Part shown: positions 49,101 through 59,201 of the stretch, piece by piece
Position numbering within the stretch: the first letter of the stretch is position 1
Layout of the letters: each line of letters begins with the position of its first letter
NCBI RefSeq assembly: GCF_000002995.4
Contig: NW_025062299.1
Coordinates: 1-59,201, forward strand
Direction of reading: 5' to 3'
Length of the DNA stretch: 59,201 nt
From: Brugia malayi
Taxonomy: Eukaryota; Nematoda; Chromadorea; Rhabditida; Onchocercidae
Position numbers and translations under genes: made by a program
The notes under the pieces: generated by a model
Told to the model about the DNA's origin: nothing
Seen by the model: the letters and a program-made list of their open reading frames with translations, nothing else
The model's database searches: none

Positions 49101-50527
49101 GAATCAAATTCGCGGTGTTTCATGGGTTTTTGGTGAAAATGCTGTGCATGAAAAGATCAAACAACTTGGCATTGATATGGTTATACGAGCACATCAAGTA
49201 ATCATATTAATTATTTAGCATGTAAATTTTGTTTAATAAAAAGAAAAAAACTATTGTTCAATTTTCTGTTTTAGAAGGAATTAATATCGAAATTAATGCT
49301 ATTATTTTATAATAGAGAAAAAGAAGACATACATCTGTCTCTTATTTATTTATTTTTAATTATTGTTAATTAATTAGATCCTTACATATTACGTAGGAAT
49401 ATTTAACTAATTAATAAATTCAATCGATTCAAAAACTGTTAATAGTTGTTCAGATATTATTAACTTAATATTTAATTTTATTTGCAAAAATTTTTTTCTT
49501 TTTTCTTTCTTTTACTTTTCTTTCATTTTTTTTTGTCTTAATAAATTTCATATATTCAGAATGTTTATTGGTTATTTTAGGATAAATTTGTTATTCCCTA
49601 AAATAAACGAATAGTTTATAAAGAATATTTTCAAAACAATTATGCTTTGACTAATTTGATTGCATCAAAATTGTGATAGCATTTTTATTTCAAATGAGAT
49701 TTTTTACACTCTATTTTTCTTTGCTTCATTGAAATTTTAAAGCATTAATTCAGCTACTATTTAATGCGATTAAAATAATTATGAGATACTGTAGATGAAA
49801 ATGTTTAGATCAGACTTCTATTTGTACAATCATTAATTAATTAATTGCTATCTGACAGGTTGTCGAATTTGGTTATGCATTTTTTGCGAATCGTAAACTT
49901 ATAACTGTCTTCTCAGCTGCACGATATCACGAAGATCTTTGTAATTTCGCTGCTGTTGTCGTTGTTAGTTAATTAAGACTATTTTCACATAGCAATTAGA
50001 TAATTTTCACTAGAGTCCGGGAATTAATTTTTTTTTAATTTCATAATGAATGTAACTACTAATTTTATTTAATGTTTTTGTTGTTGTTTTTTATTTGTTA
50101 TTATTATTATTGGTGCTATTAATGTTAAACCATTTCTTAATTGATTGAATTATAACAAATATTAATGAAATGTTTTAAGTACATTTAAGCATACAATAAT
50201 ATTATTATTATTATTATCGTAATTATAAATTTATGCTGAAATATGGCTTACAAGTTTGAAATATAGGTCGCAAAAAAAAGAAAAAGATAACAAAAATTTT
50301 TAGTAGAAAATGTAGTAATTGCAAATATAGGTGTTTTCATCAAAAGAATTTTTTTGGAGAAGAAGAAGCATTTGAAAATTCTGAAGAAAGCAAACGCAAA
50401 ACATTATTATTTATGGTTACAGATAGATAGCCATTTGGAATTATCATTTCTACAACTTAAGCCAAGCGAATATGAACAACAACGAAAGAAAAGCTTGTAC
50501 CAACGGCAGATGTTGAAGATGATTTAG
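46197..50527 (+). CDS. PP1-type serine/threonine phosphatase catalytic subunit, eight exons
   Basis: Exons: 46197-46247, 46706-46798, 46916-47116, 47960-48123, 48502-48693, 49023-49197, 49859-49963, 50423-50527. All splice phases agree and give 361 residues. After a Lys/Glu-rich N-terminal extension of about 48 residues the PP1 fold is complete. All metal ligands are visible ([36 protein letters not shown]), as are catalytic Asp/His and the C-terminal strand [12 protein letters not shown]. The beta12-beta13 loop, normally SAPNYCGEFDN, reads [11 protein letters not shown], so the inhibitor-contacting Cys is His. Divergent PP1 paralogues are expanded and sperm-enriched in nematodes (GSP-3/4 in C. 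elegans). Exons 7-8 lie in the inverted-repeat right arm. The alternative of ending in exon 7 (stop 49970-49972) would lose the last strand and is less likely. Confidence 0.9.
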
Positions 50528-51141
50528 AGGATGATAAAATTTAAATAAGTACAAGAGAATTAATTGAACAAATTAGTGATGAATTGAAACATAATGCTAA
50601 TTGTATGACACTGTCGCAAATTTTAACATTAAATGTTAACAATGCTTAATATAGTAATCCATTGATGCCTTTTACAATTCATCGTAATGACTTTTGATCT
50701 AATATCATTTCATATATTATAAGCATCGATCATGTATGTCTATTGCAACTCATTATAGTAGCCACTTATCATAATGTCTAGAAAACCCACTGTACTTTCT
50801 TTTGTTATATCCTTTCAATTCATTGTAATATCCATTGTAGTTAACTTAATGTCATGTCTAGACAATTTATCTTTTGTACAAAATTGTCTAATTATAAACC
50901 ACTCCTACATCTTAATATATGTAATGTAAGATATAATTGCTATATAAGGGTCACCCTTGTTAAAAGATTTTAATATATGTGCAATTTGTTGCCAAGAACC
51001 AGACGATTTCAATTTCAATTGTTCTCTATCAACTTATTGTCTTATTACTTCTGCTAATAAAGAAATTGGTTTATTTCTCTGTTACTCCATGCATTTACAC
51101 CTACATTTAATCAACCTCCCTGCGATCAAAAACCTCTCCCA
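49526..51141 (+). repeat. right arm of the 1.6-kb inverted repeat
   Basis: Starts in PP1 intron 6 next to a T-run and ends within the LTR of the second BEL/Pao element, 35 bp before the LTR end. Pairs with 42888-44499 across a 5.0-kb centre. Confidence 0.95.
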
Positions 51142-51176
51142 AAATTAATAATTAAACAATTAAATCTTCCACGACA
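50612..51176 (+). repeat. 5' LTR of the second BEL/Pao element
   Basis: The right end ...CTTCCACGACA resembles the first element's TTTCACGACA; the left end is proposed at TGTCGCAAAT. It contains TATATAAGG (about 50941) and AATAAA (about 51058) in the order expected of U3-R-U5. No SL1 copy is present. The Cys-containing frame at 50957-51148 lies inside the LTR and is not a gene. Confidence 0.55.
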
Positions 51177-51183
51177 AAATTTT

Positions 51184-51197
51184 TGGTGTCACGAACC
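51184..51197 (+). other. candidate primer-binding site of the second element
   Basis: TGGTGTCACGAACC begins 7 bases after the LTR end and 4 bases before the gag start. It shares only TGGTG with the site of the first element, so the two probably use different tRNAs. Confidence 0.45.
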
Positions 51198-51201
51198 AGA
51201 A

Positions 51202-52509
51202 ATGTCTGCAACTGTAGTACTCAGCGCACGACTGGCAGAAGAAAAATTGGAAGCTTTTCTCAAAGAAGTCCAAGAAATGGATCTTACGCTTTTGGAGCAA
51301 ATGTTAACCGAGAAGAAACCTGTCAACAAGATTCATTGAAAAAAAAAATAATGCGTCTCAAGTTGCATATTGACACATTTGAGACTAACTGGATCCAATA
51401 CATACAGGTTTCCAACAACGAATAGAAAACAAGAGGAAGACAAATACGTCAAAATGTTCGAAGATAAAAGAGGTATTTTGAACTTAATAAGTAAAGGCAA
51501 AGAAATCATCATAACCTTAAGTATGTATATGAATGACTCAGAGTTAGTAATCCAGTCAAATAGCCCCTTACCCAACTGTTAACTTACCTCAACTACCACT
51601 GCCTACCTTCAGTGGTAATCCTAAAATGAGTGGAGAGGATTGTGGAGCAGCTTTGAAGCTGCAGTCCATTTACAAAAAATACCAAACATCCAAAAATTAA
51701 ATTATTTAATTGCATGTCTAAAGGGAGATGCCTTATTGGCTGTTAGAGGTTATGATATAACCTCAGAAAATTACGATGTGATACGAAAAGTCCTTATTGA
51801 AAAATTTGGGCAATCACATATCATTAAAAAGTCGCTCTACAATGAGTCATATTCCGTCAAGAAGAATGATCGACAATGGAAGATAACAGTTGAAGCTACT
51901 GAAAGAGTACTTCGACAACTTGAAGCAATGGGTGAAAATCTCGAACAATCCAGTATTAAAATTATCATTGAAAATAAACTGCCTGTCTGTATTTTGAACA
52001 GAGTGTATCAACAAAAGGAACAAAAAATATGGTCAGTAGCTAAGCTAAGACAATTCTTAGCAAAACTGATCCAAAGAAACGGAGAAGTTATAAGAAGCCA
52101 ATTCTTTGGCAAAGAGAATCTAAAAATAAAATTGGTCCATGAACTAATCATCGATATTTTACAGAATAAACTTTGGCTCTAACTGTTAATAACACCGCAA
52201 ATACATAGAAAAAGATTAGCAAAACTCAAAGACCATATGCTTTTTGCAATAGGAACCACTGAGATAATGAATGTCAAATTTATCCTAATCTAGAACGAAG
52301 AATACAACGACTGAAAGAAAACAACGCTTGTCTAAATTGTCTTCAACCAGGACATACGACAATCAATTGCAAAACAAGAAAGCATGTATGTTTTTATTGC
52401 AAAGGTCACCATAATACTACATTATGCTGCACTAAGCATAACGATCAAGCACAATCAGTAGAGCCAATCGAAGAAGATCGAAAAACGACAAAGGAATTAA
52501 TTCAATAAT
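51202..52509 (+). pseudogene. decayed gag of the second BEL/Pao element
   Basis: Starts MSATVVLSARLAEEK and shifts frame after VNKIH into TCQQDSLKKKIMRLKL. The capsid part (DUF1759-type) is open at 51640-52182 (KLNYLIACLKGDALLAVRGY). Two zinc knuckles follow at 52329-52370 (CLNCLQPGHTTINC, canonical CX2CX4HX4C) and 52389-52427 (CFYCKGHHNTTLC), in a frame separate from the capsid. Confidence 0.8.
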
Positions 52510-52589
52510 AAAGCATTCGAAAGGAAAAGACAGAGAAGTCTTGCTTTTTAGCAAAGAAGTTGAAGAAATTAATTTAGATATGCCAGAGG

Positions 52590-54118
52590 TTTCAAATAAA
52601 ATTATAGTTTTATTTGGTAGTGGTGCTCAAAGCAATGCGTATAACGAAGAAACTAGCAAAAAGATTACATTTAGAAGATATTAATTATGAACAAGTGACA
52701 TTCGCGAGATTCGGCAATAGAAATTCTCAAACATCGCTTTTTGCTAAAGTGTAATTGGAATAAAAACGATAGAAGAAAACTACATCCGATATTTCGACTC
52801 TGTTCCCATTAACAGAGGAAATTAGCAGTTGAAAACGGCTGATCTAATTATTGGAGTTGGCTATTTCTTCAAGTCTATCTCTTTAGAGAAAGCGCAAACT
52901 ATAAATTCAGGGTTTTCTTCAATTAACACAATAGTCGGCCCTATGATTGCTGGAAGTGAATACGTGAAACATGCACAATAATCGTCAGCATCAGCGTCAG
53001 CGTGATCAACAAGATAGTAACACAGAGCACATGTTACTCCCTTCAGAATAAGGATCAAACCACCACCACAAAACTATTAATAGTGACATTCCAGAGATTA
53101 ATCGATTCTGGAAATTGGAATTCATAAGAATACAAGAATACCTAATCTACAGGATGACGAACAAGTTTTAGAAAAGTTCAAATAAAATATTAAAAAATAT
53201 AATGGCAGATACCAAGTTGCCTGGCCATGGAAAGAATCCAGAATCGAATTAAACAACAATTTCGGATTGTGTTTTGGTCGCCTAAGAGCTTTAAATAAAC
53301 GACTCTAGAACGATGAACGTTTATTCCTCAAATATGACGAAACGATTTGTGATCAGTTATAATCTGGCATAATCGAGAAGATATGTCCAGCGATGTGCCA
53401 GGTTGGTACTATTCATTACCTACCTCATCATGAAGTTATAATTCCAAACAAGGTTACGATCCTCACACCAAAAAGGAGAAAAAAGTCTGAATGATGTATT
53501 ATACCGAAGATCGATTTAATAGGAGTACTGCTTCGTTTCCGAATGATGGAAATCGTAATAACAGAAGACATTGAGAAAGCCTTTTTGAGAAAATTAGAGT
53601 TACTACCAAAAGAAAGACACTGTACACGATTCTTTTGGTTAAAGGATATAAGGGGACAAGTAACAGAAGATAATATTGAGCATTATCGATTTAAACGAAT
53701 CCCATTTGAAGTAATATCTTTACCTTTACCATTTTTATTATTGGCTACACTGATCATTTGGAAAATTACGATAATGAACTCGCTAATGAAATTAGGAAAA
53801 ATCTTTATGTCGACAACATTATAGTATTAACCATGTGTATCGATGAAGCTTTACACAAATATCAAGAAATGAAAACATCTTTAACGATGCCTCAATGAAT
53901 ATTAGAAAACAAAGAATTGAATTCTAAGATTCCCGAACAAGATCAAACGGAAACAAATAAGTTTAAAAAGGTATCAGTTGGAATCCAGATGATGACATAA
54001 TTCAAATAACCCTAAAGCCTTGGAAGGATGAAGTACCCACAAAAGAAAAAAAAATCAGTATTCCTAATTCCATGTACAATGCCGATAAAATTATTTCTTC
54101 AAAACTTTGGAATGAATA
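52590..54118 (+). pseudogene. decayed protease-RT region of the second element
   Basis: Protease active site reads IVLFGSGAQSN, so the catalytic Asp is replaced by Gly. The Pao pre-RT segment (YQVAWPWKESR, NFGLCFGRLRAL) is at about 53200-53310, then RT at 53543 onward ([37 protein letters not shown]), with YVDN at 53806-53817 in another frame. The last similarity is an RT-connection segment (PCTMPIKLFL) near 54090. Multiple stops and frameshifts. Confidence 0.8.
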
Positions 54119-55439
54119 ACGAAAGGTTTTGTTTCATTCAAAGGCAAATTTCATGTTTAAATGAAATAAAAGAAATATTATTTTTAGCAATAATAAATTG
54201 GTTTTAAATTTCAATAAAGAAATAAAACTTTGAAAAGCTCTTTTTAATTGTAATATCGTTTGTTTCCTGTTGCTATGGAAAACTAGCGAAAAGTGTAGAA
54301 CCGAAAATCTGTGTTATAAAATCGAGAAATATATGGGAAAGCAGAAAAGGATGATTAGAAACTGAGAAATTTGTGAATAGCTTTTCATTTTTTGAGAATT
54401 TTTTGAATAAAAATAGTTTTTGCAAAAGCAAAAACGATAACTAAACTTTGAGGCAATGATCATTCTTAATTTATGTTCTAATTTTGATAATTCTCGATTT
54501 ATGTTCGATTCTCTGATTTCTTAACTTTCAAATGTGACAGCAAAATATTGTTTAGCAGTAAATTGTTGCCGGTCGATTAGGAAAAACTGATTAACAAAAA
54601 GAATAATGATTTTTTGTTGCGTAATTCTATATTAATGATGAATAATCTCCTTTCTTAATAGCGTTTGAATAAGCTAAGCTATATTTAAAATCATAGAAAA
54701 ATAAACTAAGTATTCTTTTTGATAAAATCGAATAAAATTTTAATGAATTATTCACTTAAAATATTGCATCATATATTTTTAGAAGAATTGCTTTAACTTA
54801 ACAATCGGCGTTTCACTAATTGGCAATGATCAGTCTAATCAACAGGTATTCCATTGCTTTGAACACAATTTTTGAAACACTTCCTTTTTTAGTAGGCAGC
54901 AGAATCGTACAATGATCACAATTAATTGTCTGACTTTCATGGGAAGACATTTGCATCAATTGGTTTAACGGATCTTTTCAACAGGATAAACTGATCTGTT
55001 AGACTCTCTTAAAGAAATATATCATAGAGATGTGGTCCGCATGAATTGATTTCACTTTGAACGAATAGTAATTCTAAACTAAATTCGACATATTCTATTT
55101 TTGTTTCTATTTGTTCTTTAAGTTAAAATTCTTGCAAAACAGTGTACACAAATTATCATTTCAACAGTGTATTTGGTCCGGAATTGAGGACTAATTTGTA
55201 GCTAAGCCATAGCACAAAAGCAAAGTGGCGGTCAGTTGAAAGCAATCACTAAACCTGTTCACACACGACTGAACAATATATTAGCCATACCCAACTGTCA
55301 ATAGATAGTTGAAGTCTCATACTTTATTCTTCGAGAAAGCATAACGTCGTAAAACTGGAGAAAAATTAATGTAAAGTTTTGATGTAAAATTACAGTAAAC
55401 ACACATTACATGTAAAATTTGCTTATGATTAACTGAATA
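54119..55439. other. AT-rich DNA without gene
   Basis: No reading frame or repeat of note. The sequence does not resemble either LTR. Confidence 0.5.
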
Positions 55440-56215
55440 ACAGCAGTGTTAGCTCATTGCATATATCTGAGTATTATCATACGTCCATGAATTGTTAATC
55501 ACGATTGTATATGTCTAAGCGTCATCTAAGCATCATACATCGATGAGTTGTTAATCACGGTGTATGTCTGAGTGCAATGCGGCCGTGAACTGTAAATCAC
55601 GGTTGCATATATATGCATATATATATATATATATCCTGAATTGTTTTATCAGGGTTATATATATTTGAGCATCAAACTTTCATCAATTATTAATCATGTT
55701 TGTATTCGTCTGAATATCATACTAACCATAAATTGTTATTAACGATGTATATACCTGAGTATCATACATCCGTGAATAGTGGATCGCAATATTATATGTC
55801 TGAATCATACATCCATAAAAAAATTAACTTCATATGTGTAATAAATCGATGAATTGTGAATAAATTGCATATTATGAATTAATTGCATACATTTATCAGT
55901 AAATTACAGTCGTATATGCATACATACATGAAATGTGAATCAGAGTAGTGTATTCCTGAATGTCATGCATCCATAAATTGAGAAACATTTTGAATTTGCC
56001 TTAGAATCATATATTCATGAATTATTAATCACGGTTGTATATGTCTAAGTATCATACATCCGTGAATTACTAATCATGGTTGTGTATGCCTGAGTATCAT
56101 GCATCCATGATTTGTAAATATTAAACTGAGTATCATACATCCATGACTTATTCAATCACAGTTATATTCGTCAGAGCATCATACATCCATGACTTATTAA
56201 TTACAGTAATATACA
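55440..56215 (-). repeat. diverged relative of the 35-bp satellite
   Basis: Irregular units of about 40-60 bp with ATCATACATCCATGAATTG and TTAATCACGGTTGTATATG, the complement of the 29.7-30.5 kb satellite (CATGGATGTATGATACTCAG) plus inserted bases. Includes a short (TA)n run at about 55612-55633. Much older or less homogenised than the first copy. Confidence 0.75.
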
Positions 56216-59201
56216 ATTACAGTTATTTCTCTGCAGATGCAACAACATCAGAAGAAGATATTTTGATTACTTCATTAACTCATACCATATCTCTACAGAT
56301 ATAACAATATCACTAGATGATATTTTGATTAATTCAATAACTCATACCATTTCTCTGCAGATATAGCAATATCACAAGAAGATATATTGATTAATTCATT
56401 AACTCTTACCATTCTCTACAGATAAAACAATATCAATAGACGATATTTTTGATTAATTCATTAACTCATGCCATTTCTCTACAGATATACAATATCATTA
56501 GTAGACATTTTGATTAATTCATTAACTCTTACCATTTCTCTACAGATATAACAATATCACAAGAAGATATTTTGATCAATTCATTAACTCTTACCATTTC
56601 TCTACAGATATAACAATATCACTAGACGATATTTTTGATTAATTCATGCCACTTCTTTGTAAATATAACAATATCACCTGAAGACATTTTGATTACTTCA
56701 TTAACTCATACCATTTCTCTACTGATTTAACAATATCACTAGAAACACTTTTGATTTTTTAATTAACTCATACCATTTTTCAACAATTATAACAATATCA
56801 CTAGAAGATATTTTGATTAATTCATTAACTCATACCATTTCTTTACCAATATAATAAGATCACTAGAAGACATTTTGATTAATTCATGCCATAATTCTGC
56901 AAATATAACAAAATCACTAGAAGATTTTTTGATTAATTCATGCCATAATTCTGCAAAATATAACAATATCACTAGAAGATATTTGATTAATTCATCAACT
57001 CATACCATTTCTCTACAGATAAAACAGTATCACTAGAAGATATTTTGATTTTTTCATTAACTCATACCATTTCTAAACAAATATAACAATATCACTAGAA
57101 GACATTTTGATTAATTCATTAACTTATACCATTTCTCAACAGATATAACAATATCACAAGAAGATGTTTTGATTAATTCATTAACTCGTACCATTTCTCT
57201 ACAGATATAACAATATCAAACAATATCACTAGAAAGCATTTTGATTAATTTATTAACTCATACCATTTCTCAACAAATATAACAATATTACAAGAAGACA
57301 TTTTGATTAATTCATGCCATAGTTCTGCAAATATAACAATATCACTAGAAGATTTTTTGATGAATACATGCCATAATTCTGCAAATGTAACAATATCACT
57401 AGAAGACATTTTGATTAATTCACGCCATAATTCTGCAAATATAACAATATTACTAGAAGATATTTTGATTATTTCATGCCATAATTCTGCAAATATAACA
57501 ATATCACTGGAAGATATTTTGATTAATTCATTAATTCATACCATTTCTCTGCAGATATAACAATATCACTAAAAGATATTTTGATTAATTCATTAACTCA
57601 TACCATTTCTTTACAGATATAACAATATCACAAGACGATATTTTTAATTAATTCATTAACTCGTACCATTTCTCTACCAATATAACAAGATTTTGATTAC
57701 TTCATTAACTCGCCCCATTTCTCTACAGATATAACAATATGATTAGAAGACATTTTGATTAATTCATTAACTCATTCCATTTCACTACAGATATAACAAT
57801 AACATTAGAGGACATTTTGATTATTTCATTAACTTTTACCATTTCTCTACAGATATAGCAATATCATTAGAAGACATTTTGATTAATTCATTAACTCGTA
57901 TCATTTCTCTGCAGATAAAACAATATCACTAGAAGACATTTTGATTAATTCATGTCGCTTTTCTGCAAATATAGCAATATCACAAGAAGATTTATATTTG
58001 ATTTATTCATTAACTCATACCATTTCTCTACAGATATAACAATATCACTAGAAGATATTTTGATTAATTCATTAACTCATACCATTTCTCTACAGATATA
58101 ACAATATCATTAGAAGACATTTTGATTAATTCATTAACTCATGCCATTTCTCTACAGATATAACAATATGATCAGAAGACATTTTGATTAATTCATTAAC
58201 TCATACCATTTCTCTACAGATATAACAATATCACTAGAAGACATTTTGATTTTTTAATTAACTCATACCATTTCTCTACAAATATAACAATATCACTAGA
58301 AGATATTTTTGATTAATTCATTACTCATACATTCTGCAAAATATAACAATATCACTAGAAGACATTTTGATTAATTCATTAACTCATACCATTTCTCTAC
58401 AGATATAACAATATCACCAGAAGACATTTTTAATTCATTAACTCATACCATTTCTCTACAGATATAACAATATCACTAGAAGACATTTTGATTAATTCAT
58501 TAACTCATACCATTTCTCTTCAGATATAACAATATCACTAGAAGATATTTTGATTAATTCATTAACTCATACCATTTCTCTACAGATATAACAATATCAC
58601 TTGAAGACATTTTGATTAATTCATGCCCCTTCTCTGCAAATATAACAATAAAACTAAAAGACATTTTGATTAATTCATTAACTCATACCATTACTCTACA
58701 GATATAACAATATCACCAGACGACATTTTGATTAATTCATTAACTCATACCATTTCTCTACAGATATAACAATATGATTAGATGACATCTTGATTAATTC
58801 ATTAACTCATACCATTTCTCTACCAATATAACAAGATTTTGATTCCTTCATTAACTCGTACCATTTCTCTCCAGATCATTAGAAGACATTTTGTAAACTT
58901 CATTATCTCCTATCATTTCTCCACAGATATAACAATATCACTAGAAGATATTTTGATTACTTCATTAACTCGTCCCATTTCTCTCCAGATCATTAGAAGA
59001 CATTTTGTAAACTTCATTATCTCCTATCATTTCTCCACAGATATAACAATATCACTAGAAGACATTTTGATTATTTCATGCCATAATTCTGCAAATATAA
59101 CAATATCACAAGAAGATATTTTGATTATTTCATGCCATAATTCTAACAATATCACATAACAAAAAATATAACAATATCACTAGAAGATATTTTGATTAAT
59201 A
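56216..59201 (+). repeat. 54/62-bp satellite array (array 2, runs off the window)
   Basis: About 50 monomers, mostly the 62-bp form, with more internal variation than array 1. Specific variants are GCCATAATTCTGCAAATATA (in-frame 54-bp, giving the frame at 57303-57560) and a shortened monomer CTCCAGATCATTAGAAGACA repeated at about 58870 and 58986. Confidence 0.96.

Larger units (their letters stand above)
50612..54118 (+). mobile_element. second BEL/Pao element, decayed and 3'-truncated
   Basis: Plus strand: probable LTR, primer site, gag, protease and RT remnants, then loss of similarity near 54118. Gag pieces match the first element (MSATVVLSARLAEEKLEAF; WSSFEAAVHLQKIPNIQKLN). RT keeps motif A (EDIEKAFL) and a motif C reading YVDN instead of YVDD. 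Numerous frameshifts and stops are present. No integrase, envelope remnant or second LTR was found up to 55.4 kb. Confidence 0.88.

Noticed and set aside
50957..51148. Cys-containing frame present in both inverted-repeat arms (MLKDFNICAICCQEPDDF)
   Set aside because: Duplicated only because it lies in the repeat; it sits in the R/U5 part of an LTR and has no family features.
1..59201. CRISPR array, tRNA or rRNA genes, SL RNA gene
   Set aside because: The tandem repeats lack unique spacers; no tRNA T-arm or rRNA segment was seen; the SL1 copies are in LTRs without the rest of an SL RNA.

Overview
The window is AT-rich nuclear DNA of a nematode. The strongest evidence is that both LTRs of a BEL/Pao retrotransposon contain an exact copy of the 22-nt nematode spliced leader SL1 (30623-30644 and 35217-35238). 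Short exons separated by AT-rich introns with TTTTCAG/TTTTTAG-type acceptors, and divergent PP1 and CK1/TTBK-like genes of the kind nematodes have expanded, agree with this. A filarial or other clade III nematode seems likely to me, but the sequence does not prove the genus.

Layout. Positions 1-7620 are a tandem satellite of 54-bp and 62-bp monomers with higher-order structure. From 7.6 to 29 kb lies a 'graveyard': isolated one- or two-exon fragments of otherwise conserved genes on both strands (a cytochrome P450 exon, two NHL-repeat exons of an NCL-1/Brat homologue, a possible TMEM209-like exon, several unrecognised exon-like islands) and a frameshifted CK1/TTBK-like kinase (27081-28898). 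This part also holds perfect short-loop hairpins and exact 21-27-bp displaced copies, several of which abut one another. Positions 29680-30471 are a second satellite (35-36 bp), followed by three reversed copies of the first satellite and then a BEL/Pao element on the minus strand (30612-35583). That element has lost the whole RT-RNaseH-integrase core by an in-frame deletion but keeps gag, protease remnants and env-like remnants. A satellite island (36236-36770) and purine/pyrimidine simple sequence (37.9-38.5 kb) follow.

From 42.9 to 51.1 kb an inverted repeat of about 1.6 kb per arm and near-identical sequence encloses about 5 kb. Inside and across the right arm is an apparently intact eight-exon PP1-type phosphatase gene (46197-50527). 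The left arm carries an inverted copy of its last two exons. A second, badly decayed BEL/Pao element (about 50612-54118) starts 85 bp after the PP1 stop codon, and part of its LTR belongs to the inverted repeat. From 55.4 kb to the end, a diverged relative of the 35-bp satellite is followed by more of the 54/62-bp satellite.

Interpretation (inference): satellite, retroelements, orphan gene fragments, and two families that are sperm-enriched in nematodes (PP1 and CK1/TTBK), one of them protected by a large near-identical palindrome-like repeat, together resemble a Y-linked or otherwise non-recombining male region. Heterochromatin of another kind, or DNA removed from somatic cells, is also possible. 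The PP1 gene is the only gene here that looks fully functional.
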